Position numbers and translations under genes: made by a program. Positions 1 through 9,739 of a DNA stretch of 64,000 nucleotides are shown here, piece after piece. How positions within the stretch are numbered: the first letter of the stretch is position 1; every line of letters begins with the position of its first letter. A model generated the notes under the pieces. It did no database searches. It was not told the DNA's origin and saw nothing but the letters and a program-made list of their open reading frames with translations. The stretch comes from CATQGW01 sp965262235 (GTDB lineage: Bacteria > Chloroflexota > Dehalococcoidia > Bin125): NCBI GenBank assembly GCA_965262235.1, contig OZ253504.1:806001-870000 (forward strand), read 5' to 3'.

Positions 1-1279
1 CCCAACTCGCCGCTATCGACGTGAGCAACTCGCTCGGTTCGAATCCGAGCAGCGAAAGCGCGCTAGTGTGCCCAGTTCCGGCGTGATTACGCAGATCTTC
101 GCCCCCGGAACCGGGACCGTCGCCGTCGACAAGCATGCCGTCGAGCCGATTAAGGAGCTCAGTTGCCAAGGCATATCTCTCGGGTGCTTCTCTCGCTTCC
201 GGGTGCTTTCCCTGTACATTCCGTTCCAGCAGGCTGGCAACGTGGGATACCAACGCTAGCCGGTGCATGAATGGGGATTCGTAATCGGGGCACATTGCGC
301 ACATCTCGGGCTCGAACTTCGCTGCGGGTAGTGGCGTCTCATCGGGGCCTATGATGTGTTGTAGTGTGCTATGCACGGGCTCGAACCAGGAATCCAACTC
401 GTGGTCATCCCATCCCATGAGGGATGAGTAGGCATGTAGCGTCTTCATATAGACCGACAATCCAATGTCCAGAACGGTCAACGCCCTCTTAAGGAGGACT
501 TCCGGTTCCTCCGAAATCGAAAACGCCATCAGGAAGGGCTGCGAATGGGTGGCGCCACTCAGCACGCTGTACACGTCTTTCCAGTAAACCGGTTCACCCT
601 GGCCTGCCAAGACGACTGCCTCTTTGTGACCGGGGATTTCAGAAATCCAACGGCTACGATTGATGGACTTACCGTTCTGGCACTTCCAACCCTGGGCGAT
701 AGCCCACTGTAATGCCGTGTCTCTCACTTCCAGGCATGTCTCCCTCACGGCCGGATCGACCGTCATGAAGCGACGGTACGAGCCTTGATCGTCTGGGAGT
801 ACGTTTAATATCTCGTGGCAGCCTCGCACGAGCATCTGGTTTGTGCGGCGAAGGCGGGTGTCAAGATCGAGACCGGGTTCAACCAACCAATAGCACGCCG
901 CTGAAGCTTCGATCAGGGACCGTGTCAACGCCAACGAGGACCACCGGGCGTCCGGGCCAGTGTTCAAGGCGGCGTTCGTGGCTGCTTTCAGGTATTCGAC
1001 GCCACTGTTGAGGAAACTCCTCGCAAAGTTGGTTGTGTATGTGAGCGTGGTCTTGTGATCGCCCAACGCCGCGTAGTCGGTCTCACATGCCCTTTCATGC
1101 AGCGAGAAGACGGAGCCAACTTCGGCCTCGCGATGGAAGTGGTGGAAGGAGTTCCAGACCAGGTCAAGGGCACGATTGAGGGCTGTCTGGAGCGTGATCT
1201 CCTGCAAGACATCCACCATGGAAGAACGGCTGGACACACGCACTCGTATCGGTTCGGCTGCACGGTCATCGGAGGGCAT
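1..1279 (-). CDS. Hypothetical protein, 3' end beyond the left edge
   Basis: Reading the minus strand from ATG at 1279 gives an uninterrupted frame of at least 426 codons that leaves the window without a stop. A GAGAGG ribosome-binding site lies 7 nt upstream. The protein looks soluble and largely helical; it has a SLIEASAACYWLVEPG stretch around residue 115 and SGATHSQPF around residue 225, a layout I have seen in uncharacterised actinobacterial proteins but cannot assign to a function. Codon use (many codons ending in T, A or TTG) differs from the C-ending codons of every neighbour, which suggests recent transfer. It begins 45 bp past the 3' end of tRNA-Val, a usual integration position. 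No enzymatic motif was recognised. Confidence 0.72.
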   Translation of the reverse strand, partial: MPSDDRAAEPIRVRVSSRSSMVDVLQEITLQTALNRALDLVWNSFHHFHREAEVGSVFSLHERACETDYAALGDHKTTLTYTTNFARSFLNSGVEYLKAATNAALNTGPDARWSSLALTRSLIEASAACYWLVEPGLDLDTRLRRTNQMLVRGCHEILNVLPDDQGSYRRFMTVDPAVRETCLEVRDTALQWAIAQGWKCQNGKSINRSRWISEIPGHKEAVVLAGQGEPVYWKDVYSVLSGATHSQPFLMAFSISEEPEVLLKRALTVLDIGLSVYMKTLHAYSSLMGWDDHELDSWFEPVHSTLQHIIGPDETPLPAAKFEPEMCAMCPDYESPFMHRLALVSHVASLLERNVQGKHPEAREAPERYALATELLNRLDGMLVDGDGPGSGGEDLRNHAGTGHTSALSLLGFEPSELLTSIAASW

Positions 1280-1324
1280 GGCGGAACCTCTCGGTCGACG
1301 GCAGCCTCGCGTGTGCCGCAGTTC

Positions 1325-1401
1325 TGGTGGGCGATGGAGGACTCGAACCTCCGACCTCCCGGGTGTAAACCGGACGCTCTAGCCACCTGAGCTAATCGCC
1401 C
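1325..1401 (-). tRNA. tRNA-Val (anticodon TAC)
   Basis: A 77-nt cloverleaf on the minus strand. The acceptor GGGCGAT pairs with ATCGCCC, followed by an encoded ACCA. The anticodon loop TTTACAC gives TAC (reads GTA). The T-loop TTCGAGT is standard. The foreign-looking partial gene starts just beyond its 3' end. Confidence 0.96.
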
Positions 1402-1422
1402 CGACTCACGCTAGCGCAGCGC

Positions 1423-2625
1423 TCAGCTCGATCGCAGCGCGCTCTCCAGGTCATCCGCCGCCGCCCCGAACGCCGCCGCCGCCGCGTCCAGCAGCTGCCG
1501 CGCTGCGTCCAGCTCGCCTGGATCAGCACCCTCCACCGCCTCACGCACCATCGCCCCCGCATCCGTGATCGACCTCAGCCACGCCGCCACCTCAGCGTGC
1601 AGCGACGCCACCGCCGACGGCGCTTCCAGCTCCTCAGCCTCCGCCGCCAGCGCATCCCACACCCGCGTCTGCGCCACGATGTTCCGTTGCCAGCCCGGAT
1701 CTCCGAACAGCGAGGGATTCGCCGCCCAGTCGTCGAGCAGACCGCTGCCCACCCCGAAGTTCGCCCGGCCGGAATCGATCAGGTTCAGCGCCTGCGCCGC
1801 ATATTCCGGCGTCACCGGCGCCTCGCTCCGATCCGCCACTCCCTCCCCGAGCAGACCCGCCGCCAGCCCACGCATGTCCGCCAACGTGTGAATCCCCACG
1901 CGCACGTCCCGAATGATCCCCTCCGCGTCGATGTAGAACGTCGTCGGGCGACCGATCAGCACGTACGGACCGTTCGTCAGCGCCGTCGTCGGGTCCAGCA
2001 GCACGACGTACTCCACGCCCGTACGCCCCTGGAACTCCACCGCCGTCTCCAGGTCCTCCCCGTCGTTGACGCCGATCATCGTCAGGCGATCACCGAATTC
2101 CTCATGCACGAGCTGGAAATCGGGCATCTCCTCGACACACGGAGCGCACCACGACGCCCAAAAGTTCAGAATCACCGGCCCGTCGACCTCTGAGAGCAGG
2201 AACGGCTCCCCATCCAGCGTCAGCAGCCGGAAGTCCGGCGCCTGGCCGCCCACGCGCGTCTCGTCGCCCTCGCGCTGCAGATAGCCCAACTGTGTCGCCG
2301 CGCGGAGCTGCTCCACCAGCGCGGCCGCCTCACGGCCGGCGCCGCTGTCCTCATCGCCCGCGTCCCGCAGCTCATCCAGCTCCAGCTCCGCGTCCGCCAG
2401 CTCGGCCTGCAGCCCCCGAAACATCGCCCCCGCGCCCTCCGAGACGTCGCCTGAGCCGCGCCCCAGAAACACCGGAATCACCGCCGCCGCCACCACCGCC
2501 GCGATCATCAGCACCCGATTGAGCGCATCCCGACGGCTGCGCGGACGCTCCAGCACCGCCAGCTGGACCGCCGGTAGGCCGATCCCGCGCAGCCGGCTCC
2601 AAATCGCCTTCAGCAGCGCGTTCAT
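1423..2625 (-). CDS. Membrane-anchored TlpA-like thioredoxin
   Basis: A 400-residue protein that probably acts as an extracytoplasmic thiol-disulfide oxidoreductase of the TlpA/ResA group. Residues 37-55 form one membrane segment and 70-115 a charged coiled region. Residues 127-270 form a thioredoxin/AhpC-TSA fold with the active site WCAPC (Cys160 and Cys163) after the strand VILNFWAS. Residues 290-400 are a helical, Ala-rich tail of unknown role. The long frame opens further upstream, but the ATG at 2625 is preferred because the YqgE gene stops at 2634, leaving a 8-bp gap and implying co-transcription. The C-terminal helical extension is longer than in ordinary TlpA proteins. The substrate (cytochrome maturation or other) cannot be told from sequence. 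Confidence 0.85.
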   Translation of the reverse strand: MNALLKAIWSRLRGIGLPAVQLAVLERPRSRRDALNRVLMIAAVVAAAVIPVFLGRGSGDVSEGAGAMFRGLQAELADAELELDELRDAGDEDSGAGREAAALVEQLRAATQLGYLQREGDETRVGGQAPDFRLLTLDGEPFLLSEVDGPVILNFWASWCAPCVEEMPDFQLVHEEFGDRLTMIGVNDGEDLETAVEFQGRTGVEYVVLLDPTTALTNGPYVLIGRPTTFYIDAEGIIRDVRVGIHTLADMRGLAAGLLGEGVADRSEAPVTPEYAAQALNLIDSGRANFGVGSGLLDDWAANPSLFGDPGWQRNIVAQTRVWDALAAEAEELEAPSAVASLHAEVAAWLRSITDAGAMVREAVEGADPGELDAARQLLDAAAAAFGAAADDLESALRSS

Positions 2626-2633
2626 CGGCGCTC

Positions 2634-3206
2634 CTAGTTGTTCTCGCCGAGGGATGAATGCCCCGGCCGCAGCACCCGACCGGCCGAGGCCTCGCCGACC
2701 GCCATGTTCCACAGCACCGCCGGATCGGCCGTCAGCAGGTCGAATCCCGCCGAGTCCAGCACCAACCAACCGCCGGCGTCGATCTCCTCCTCCAGCTGGC
2801 CCGCGCCCCAGCCGGCGTAGCCCGAAAAGATGCGCATATCGCTGATGATCCCCAGCAGCTCCGTCGGATCGCGGCTCAGGTCAACCATGCCGAACTGCTC
2901 CGAGAGTGGCGTGAACGCGCCCTGCGGCGCTGCGATCCCCGAAGGCCTCGCCAGCGCGATCGCCGCCGTGCGTTCGACCGGCCCACCGCTGAAGATCACT
3001 TTCGGGGCGCTGATCAGCTCGCTCCACTTCGGCGCCGCCTGCTCGATCGTGACCGTGGTCGGCCGATTCAGCACCACGCCCAGCACGCCCTCGCCGTGCT
3101 CCAGGATCAGCACCACGGTGCGAAAGAAATTCGGATCGCCCAGGTTCTGCGAGGCCGCCACCAGCCGGCCGCGCAACGACGCCGAGGGATGTCTGGGTAC
3201 CGCCAT
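2634..3206 (-). CDS. YqgE/AlgH family protein
   Basis: A 190-residue protein matching the YqgE/AlgH (DUF179) family over its full length. Family-typical stretches are GRLVAASQNLGDPNFFRTVV near the start, GVLGVVLNRPT, a VIFSGGPVE segment and SGYAGWGAGQLEEEI. The family's function is unsettled; AlgH was first described as an alginate regulator and the fold is not enzymatic in any proven way. The frame is open upstream, but ATG 3206 places the conserved core at the N-terminus and has a GGAG about 9 nt upstream. It is the first gene of a probable two-gene unit with the TlpA-like protein. Confidence 0.88.
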   Translation of the reverse strand: MAVPRHPSASLRGRLVAASQNLGDPNFFRTVVLILEHGEGVLGVVLNRPTTVTIEQAAPKWSELISAPKVIFSGGPVERTAAIALARPSGIAAPQGAFTPLSEQFGMVDLSRDPTELLGIISDMRIFSGYAGWGAGQLEEEIDAGGWLVLDSAGFDLLTADPAVLWNMAVGEASAGRVLRPGHSSLGENN

Positions 3207-3406
3207 CCGGACCTGCTCCCCTCCGCGGTCGCAGCCTCGGCGCAACGTGGGCGCAGCTTGGTCGCAGCCTCTGTGGCTCGTCTCCCATGGTATGAGCACC
3301 CGGCCGCTCCGGCGCACCCACCGACCGATTCGAGCATCTCACGCGTTTGCCACAACACGCCGCGACGCGATAGCGTGGCCCAGTCCGTAGGCGTGTCTGC
3401 GAGCGT

Positions 3407-3482
3407 GGCAGCGTAGCTCAGTTGGCAGAGCAGGGGACTCATAAGCCCCGTGTCGCAGGTTCGAGTCCTGCCGCTGCTACCA
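3407..3482 (+). tRNA. tRNA-Met (anticodon CAT), probably elongator
   Basis: A 76-nt cloverleaf with loop CTCATAA, T-loop TTCGAGT and encoded CCA. The acceptor GGCAGCG pairs with CGCTGCT (first pair G-U). The anticodon stem lacks the three consecutive G-C pairs next to the loop that mark initiators (A31 faces G39), so elongator Met is preferred. tRNA-Ile2 with a lysidine-modified CAT cannot be excluded. Confidence 0.9.
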
Positions 3483-3538
3483 GCCGCGCTACGCTCTGCA
3501 GACCATGCCTCGACCGCACCAAATCTCGCGATTCGCGG

Positions 3539-3615
3539 GGGCGATTAGCTCAGCTGGCTAGAGCGTTCGGTTCACATCCGAGAGGCCGCAGGTTCAAGTC
3601 CTGCATCGCCCACCA
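3539..3615 (+). tRNA. tRNA-Val (anticodon CAC)
   Basis: A 77-nt cloverleaf with GGGCGAT/ATCGCCC acceptor and encoded CCA. The anticodon loop TTCACAT gives CAC, reading GTG. It closely resembles the tRNA-Val (TAC) gene at the left of the window. Confidence 0.96.
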
Positions 3616-3665
3616 GCCCCTGCCAGCCGACCGCGAGCGCGGCGCGATCGAGGACTGCGACATGT

Positions 3666-3752
<87 letters not shown>

Positions 3753-3873
3753 CCCCCTCCCCTCCGTTCCGCGAACTTGGCCAAGCGTGCCAGCCGCCCT
3801 CCTGCGAGGGGAGCGATGGTGAGCGGCGGTCGCGAGGGCTGTGTGGAGCGCGCAAAGTGGGTGTGCTGAGCTC

Positions 3874-4233
3874 ATGACACAGCGGACGCAGTATCACGAC
3901 GCAACCGGACGCGAATTCCTGGCCAAGGCGTGGGCGTATCTGGCCGAGGACGATCTGCTCCAGGCGTCGGAGAAGGGCTGGGGCGCCGCCGCGCGGATGG
4001 TCAAGGCCGCCGCCGAGGCCAGAAGCTGGCGGCACAGCAGCCACCGAGACCTCTACCAGGCGATCGACAGGTTGGCGGCGGAAGCAGATGATCCGCAGAT
4101 CCTGCGCCTGTTCAACTCGGCGGGCGCTCTGCACACGAACTTCTACGAGGGCTGGATGACCCGCAACTCCGTGGATGCCGGACTCACCGAAGTTGAGCAG
4201 TTGGTCCGCAAACTGGACGCGCTGGAGATGTAG
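3874..4233 (+). CDS. PaREP1/HEPN-like small protein, copy 1
   Basis: A 119-residue helical protein. The stretch LLQASEKGWGAAARMVKAA and the later NFYEGWM followed by a LVRKLDALE end resemble the PaREP1/PaREP8 family, whose members are HEPN-type helical proteins of unknown role; some HEPN proteins are RNases or toxins. I do not see the classical HEPN catalytic R-x4-6-H clearly. ATG at 3874 is chosen because both copies align from it; the frame extends upstream in both. Its paralogue is 644 bp downstream, and both sit between tRNA genes. Family assignment is from memory of the motif pattern. Confidence 0.7.
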   Translation: MTQRTQYHDATGREFLAKAWAYLAEDDLLQASEKGWGAAARMVKAAAEARSWRHSSHRDLYQAIDRLAAEADDPQILRLFNSAGALHTNFYEGWMTRNSVDAGLTEVEQLVRKLDALEM

Positions 4234-4318
4234 CACCGCCCCTCAGTCCCCTTGACTGACGCGCGGGCAACGACGATGCGCCGTCGCCTGCGCGGCCTCG
4301 GTGTACGCCGATCCGCGT

Positions 4319-4395
4319 GCGCCCGTAGCTCAGCGGATTAGAGCGCTGCCCTGCGGAGGCAGAGGCCGCAGGTTCGAGTCCCTCCGTCGGCACCA
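4319..4395 (+). pseudogene. Chimeric tRNA: Arg 5' part joined to Leu 3' part
   Basis: The first ~62 nt are identical to tRNA-Arg (GCG) at 4963. From the T-loop onward the sequence is that of the tRNA-Leu 3' end. The acceptor strands GCGCCCG and CGTCGGC do not pair, and the T-stem GCAGG faces CCCTC with two mismatches, so a normal tRNA cannot fold. It lies exactly at the junction of the 644-bp duplication and is best read as its by-product. Confidence 0.88.
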
Positions 4396-4517
4396 CCCCC
4401 CTCCTGTGCGTTCCGCGAACTTAGCCAGGCGCGCCAACCGCCCCCCTGCAACGGGAGCGATGGTGAGCGGCGGTCGCGAGGGCTGTGTGGAGCGCGCAAA
4501 GTGGGTATGCTGAGCTC

Positions 4518-4877
4518 ATGACACAGCGGACGCAGTACCACGACGCAACCAGGCGCGAATTCCTGGCCAAGGCGCGAACGTATCTGGCCGAGGACGATCT
4601 GCTCCAGGCTTCGGAGAAGGGCTGGGGCGCCGCCGCGCGGATGGTCAAGGCCGCCGCCGAGGCCAGAGGCTGGCGGCACAACGGACACGCCGAACTCTAT
4701 CGGGCGATCGACAGGTTGGCGGCGGAAGCAGGTGATCCTCAATTGCGTGTGCTCTTCGCCTCCGCCAGCGCACTACACATGAACTTCTACGAGGGCTGGA
4801 TGCCACGCGCGATGGTCGAGTCGTCTCTGAGCCAGGTCGAGGACTTTGTGGCCAAGCTGGACGCGCTGGAGACGTAG
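4518..4877 (+). CDS. PaREP1/HEPN-like small protein, copy 2
   Basis: A 119-residue paralogue of the gene at 3874. The first ~75 residues are nearly identical between copies; the C-terminal part differs more, but NFYEGWM and the KLDALE end are kept. The conserved reading frame in both copies shows that both were under protein-level selection after duplication. It is followed by the intact tRNA-Arg. Function is unknown; the PaREP1-like assignment carries the same uncertainty as for copy 1. Confidence 0.7.
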   Translation: MTQRTQYHDATRREFLAKARTYLAEDDLLQASEKGWGAAARMVKAAAEARGWRHNGHAELYRAIDRLAAEAGDPQLRVLFASASALHMNFYEGWMPRAMVESSLSQVEDFVAKLDALET

Positions 4878-4962
4878 CGCCGGCCCTGAGTCGCCTTGAC
4901 TGACGCGTCGGCGACGAAGATGCGCCGTCGCCTGCGCGGCCTCGGTGTACGATGGCCAACGT

Positions 4963-5039
4963 GCGCCCGTAGCTCAGCGGATTAGAGCGCTGCCCTGCGG
5001 AGGCAGAGGCCGCAGGTTCGAGTCCTGCCGGGCGCGCCA
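4963..5039 (+). tRNA. tRNA-Arg (anticodon GCG)
   Basis: A 77-nt cloverleaf. GCGCCCG pairs with CGGGCGC, G73 is the discriminator and CCA is encoded. Stem CTGCC/GGCAG encloses loop CTGCGGA, so the anticodon is GCG and not the ACG (read as ICG) that most bacteria use for CGC/CGT codons. Confidence 0.93.
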
Positions 5040-5105
5040 CCCCTCTCCGCCCCACTCCTCTCCGCCCCACCTCCCTCACCTCACCGACCGACCTACCCTG
5101 ATCTC

Positions 5106-7076
5106 GTGACCACCGATCAGCTGCGCGCCCAGGTCGCCGCACAAGTCGCCGCTCTGCCGACCAAGCCCGGCGTCTACACCTTCCGCGACGCCGCGGGCCG
5201 CGTCATCTACGTCGGCAAGGCCGCAAACCTCCGCTCCCGCGTCCGCTCCTACTTCGGCTCGCCGCGCGCGCTCGAGGGCAAGACCCGCCAGCTCGCCGCC
5301 AAAATCGCCCAGCTCGACATCGTCACGACCCGCACCGAGCAGGACGCCCTCCACCTCGAAGCCACGCTCGTCAAGCGCCACCAGCCGTTCTTCAACGTCC
5401 GCCTCAAGGACGACAAGCACTACCCCTACCTCAAGGTCGATGTCGACTCGCCCTGGCCGCGCGTCACCATCACCCGCCGCGTCCAGAACGACGGCGCTCG
5501 CTACTTCGGCCCCTACGCCTCCGCTAAATCAATCCGCACCTCGCTCGACCTCGTCAAGAAACTCTTCCCCTGGCGCTCCTGCGACAAGGAGATCACCGGC
5601 TCCGACCCGCGTCCCTGCCTCGAGTACTACATCCGCCGCTGCATCGCCCCCTGCACCTCCTACTGCACGCCCGACGAGTACCGCGAAGTGATCGACCAGA
5701 CCATGCTCTTCCTCGACGGCAAAAGCTCCGTCGTCGTCGAGCAGCTCAGCGACGCGATGGGCGAGGCCGCCGAAGAGCTCAACTTCGAGCGCGCTGCGAT
5801 CCTCCGCGACCAGCTCTCCGCCGTCCAACGCGTCACCGAGCAGCAACTCACCGCCGACTCAACCGAATCTGAAATCGACGCGTTCGGCATCGCGGTCGAC
5901 GGCGACGAAGCCGTCGTCCAGGTGCTCTTCATCCGCGGCCAGAAGATGACCGGCAGCGACCATTTCTCGCTCGCCGGCGTGAAGGACGAGCCGCTCGAGA
6001 CCGTGCTCGCCTCCTTCCTGCGTCAGTACTACGAAGGCGCTGTGCAGGTTCCCCGGCTCGTCCTGATTCCCAACACCGTCGACCAGATCGAACTGCTCAA
6101 CGGCCTGCTCGCCGAGAAACGCGGCAGCGCCGTCGAGATCCGCCACGCGCAGCGCGGCGAGAAACGACGCCTCGTCGAAATGGCCACCGAGAACGCCCGC
6201 GAAGCGCTCGACATGCAGCGCGTCCGCTGGATGGCCGACCGCGGCCACACCGCCGCCGCCCTCGCCGAGGTCGAGCAGGCGCTCGCGCTGCCCGCCCCGC
6301 CCAACCGCATCGAGTGCTACGACATCTCCCACAACCAGGGCGACAGCACCGTCGCCTCGATGGTCGTCTTCCTCGATGGACGCCCCGCCACCCGCGAATA
6401 CCGACGCTTCAAAATCAAATCCGTCGACGGCCCCGACGACTTCACCTCGATGGCAGAAGTGATCCGTCGCCGCTTCCGGCGTTTGGGCGAGCTTCGCCAG
6501 GCCGAGGCCGCCAGGGGCTACGACATCCCCGCCGACCTCGCCAACACCAACACGGCAGCCGCGGCCAACGGCCAATCCGATCCCTCGGCCAACCGCGACG
6601 CCGACGCCGATGCCGACGCCGCAGAGCAATCCACCGACGAGGGCTGGGGCGCCATCCCCGACCTCGTCATCGTCGACGGCGGTCGCGGCCAGGTCTCCGC
6701 CGCGCACGACGTCATGCGCAATCTCGCCGTCGACGACATCCCGCTCGCCGGCCTCGCCAAGCGCGAGGAGCTGCTCTACGTCGTCGACACCGCCGAACCG
6801 ATCCGCCTCGACCGCCGCTCGCAGGGCCTCTATCTGGTCCAGCGCATCCGCGACGAAGCCCACCGCTTCGCAATCACCTACCACCGGCGCCTGCGCCGGC
6901 AGCGCGTCACCGAGAGCCCGCTCGACCGCATCCGCGGCATCGGCCCCACTCGCAAGAAGGCCCTGCTGCGCAAATTCGGCTCGCTGCAGGCCATCCGCGA
7001 CGCCTCAGTCGCCGACATTGCGTCAACTCCGGGCATGACGAAACGCGTCGCCGAGCAGATCAAGACAGAACTCTGA
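5106..7076 (+). CDS. uvrC: Excinuclease ABC subunit C
   Basis: A 656-residue protein, the dual-incision nuclease of nucleotide excision repair. Residues 18-60 form the GIY-YIG endonuclease (GVYTFRDAAGRVIYVGKA). A UVR motif that binds UvrB lies near residue 218 (AAEELNFERAAILRDQL). The RNase H-like C-terminal nuclease starts near residue 400 (RIECYDISH), and tandem helix-hairpin-helix elements lie at about 610-650. A low-complexity insert rich in Asn, Ala and Asp occupies about 480-515 inside the C-terminal nuclease region and is not usual for the family. The start is GTG at 5106. Catalytic regions look intact. Confidence 0.97.
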   Translation: MTTDQLRAQVAAQVAALPTKPGVYTFRDAAGRVIYVGKAANLRSRVRSYFGSPRALEGKTRQLAAKIAQLDIVTTRTEQDALHLEATLVKRHQPFFNVRLKDDKHYPYLKVDVDSPWPRVTITRRVQNDGARYFGPYASAKSIRTSLDLVKKLFPWRSCDKEITGSDPRPCLEYYIRRCIAPCTSYCTPDEYREVIDQTMLFLDGKSSVVVEQLSDAMGEAAEELNFERAAILRDQLSAVQRVTEQQLTADSTESEIDAFGIAVDGDEAVVQVLFIRGQKMTGSDHFSLAGVKDEPLETVLASFLRQYYEGAVQVPRLVLIPNTVDQIELLNGLLAEKRGSAVEIRHAQRGEKRRLVEMATENAREALDMQRVRWMADRGHTAAALAEVEQALALPAPPNRIECYDISHNQGDSTVASMVVFLDGRPATREYRRFKIKSVDGPDDFTSMAEVIRRRFRRLGELRQAEAARGYDIPADLANTNTAAAANGQSDPSANRDADADADAAEQSTDEGWGAIPDLVIVDGGRGQVSAAHDVMRNLAVDDIPLAGLAKREELLYVVDTAEPIRLDRRSQGLYLVQRIRDEAHRFAITYHRRLRRQRVTESPLDRIRGIGPTRKKALLRKFGSLQAIRDASVADIASTPGMTKRVAEQIKTEL

Positions 7077-7339
7077 GCGCCTCGTCAGCTCCACCGTGGA
7101 CAGCTCCGCGCTCCATCCACGGGACCGTCCACGGCATCTTCCAGTCCCCCGGCGACCGCCGCCCGACTGCCGCGAACGCGTAAAGCCTGCCCATTCTTCG
7201 CGCCGATCGCTTGTTCCGGCAGTGCCCGCATCGCTAAAGCGGAATTGGCGATTCCACGGTCTCCACAGCTTCCCGCGTGGATGCTGTCGGCGCCCGTTGG
7301 CGATCTGCACGCCCCCATATGAAGGTAGGAGCCCAGCGA

Positions 7340-8362
7340 ATGACTCTGATTCTCGAAGGGCCGGCCGAGCAGATGGAGCGAGAAATCCGCCAATTCCTCA
7401 GTTTCATGGCAGTCGAGAAGGGATCCTCCCCCAACACGATCTCCGCATACCGTAACGACCTCGCGCAGTTCCGCGCCTTCTTTATCGAGCGCGCCGGAGC
7501 CAGCGCCGCAATCGACCCCCGCCGCTCGCAGCGGCCCAACGGCACCACCCACCCCGGCGCCACCCCCCAGCCGCCCGTCGCGCCGGCCCACCAGGACATC
7601 ACCGCCGTCGGCGAGGCCGAGCTGCTCGAATACCTCGCCTATCTGCGCGAGCAGCAGTACGCCGAGGCGACGATCGCCCGCAAGGTCGCGGCCGTCAAGA
7701 GCTTCTTCGCCTATCTCCACGCCGAGAAGATCATCGAGGACAACCCCGCCAAGCTGGTCGCCTCGCCACGCGTCGGCCGCACCCTGCCCCAGACCCTCAC
7801 CGTCAATCAGGTCGACGCTCTGCTCGAGCAGCCCGGCCGCAAGAACACCCCCGAGTCCAAGCGTGACAAGGCGATGCTCGAACTGCTCTACGCCACCGGC
7901 ATGAGAGTCAGCGAGTTCGTCTCGCTCGACCTCGACTCGATCGAGCTGCACAACCAGCGCGCCTCCGTCCGCTGCGTCGGCAAGGGCCGCAAGGAGCGCC
8001 TGATCCCCATCCACGACGCCGCCGTCGCCGCGCTCTGCACCTACCTCGACGAGTCACGACCCAAGCTCGCGCGCCGCCGCGGCGAGCGCGCGCTCTTCAT
8101 CAACCGCCGCGGCGAGCGCCTCACCCGCCAAGGCGTCTGGCTGGTGCTCAAGAACTACGCCCGCGCGGCCGGGATCGATCACGTCACCCCGCACACCCTG
8201 CGCCACTCGTTCGCCACGCATCTGCTGCGCGGACGCGCCCCGCTGCGCAACGTCCAGGAGCTGATGGGCCACGCCAACATCTCGACCACCCAGCTCTACA
8301 CCCAGCTGGCCGACGAGCACATGCGCGAGGTCTACGACCGCGCCCACCCGCGCGCCAGCTAG
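7340..8362 (+). CDS. xerC: XerC/XerD-like tyrosine recombinase
   Basis: A 340-residue site-specific recombinase of the kind that resolves chromosome dimers at dif. It has an N-terminal SAM-like core-binding domain (residues ~10-130) and a C-terminal catalytic domain carrying Arg189 (ATGMRVSEF), His285 and Arg288 (HTLRH), His311 (LMGHANI) and the nucleophile Tyr320. ATG 7340 is chosen because GGTAGGAG lies about 8 nt upstream; the frame is open earlier. A Pro-rich insert at about 58-86 splits the core-binding domain and is atypical. It stands alone with no attachment site or mobile cargo next to it, which favours a housekeeping Xer role. XerC versus XerD cannot be separated here. Confidence 0.85.
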   Translation: MTLILEGPAEQMEREIRQFLSFMAVEKGSSPNTISAYRNDLAQFRAFFIERAGASAAIDPRRSQRPNGTTHPGATPQPPVAPAHQDITAVGEAELLEYLAYLREQQYAEATIARKVAAVKSFFAYLHAEKIIEDNPAKLVASPRVGRTLPQTLTVNQVDALLEQPGRKNTPESKRDKAMLELLYATGMRVSEFVSLDLDSIELHNQRASVRCVGKGRKERLIPIHDAAVAALCTYLDESRPKLARRRGERALFINRRGERLTRQGVWLVLKNYARAAGIDHVTPHTLRHSFATHLLRGRAPLRNVQELMGHANISTTQLYTQLADEHMREVYDRAHPRAS

Positions 8363-8414
8363 CCCCACCCACCTGCAGCCCACCTCGCGCTCAGCTCCCG
8401 CTAACCTCGCGCCC

Positions 8415-9719
<1,305 letters not shown>

Positions 9720-9739
9720 GCCTGCGATACCATTAGGAC

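Noticed and set aside
988..1386. Short frames on both strands over tRNA-Val
   Set aside because: They run through the tRNA, and the long minus-strand frame from 1279 explains the coding potential.
3407..3482. Initiator tRNA-fMet
   Set aside because: The three G-C pairs next to the anticodon loop and the 1-72 mismatch of initiators are missing.
7340..8362. Phage or island integrase
   Set aside because: No attachment repeats, tRNA or cargo adjoin it, and codon use is native; a housekeeping Xer is simpler.
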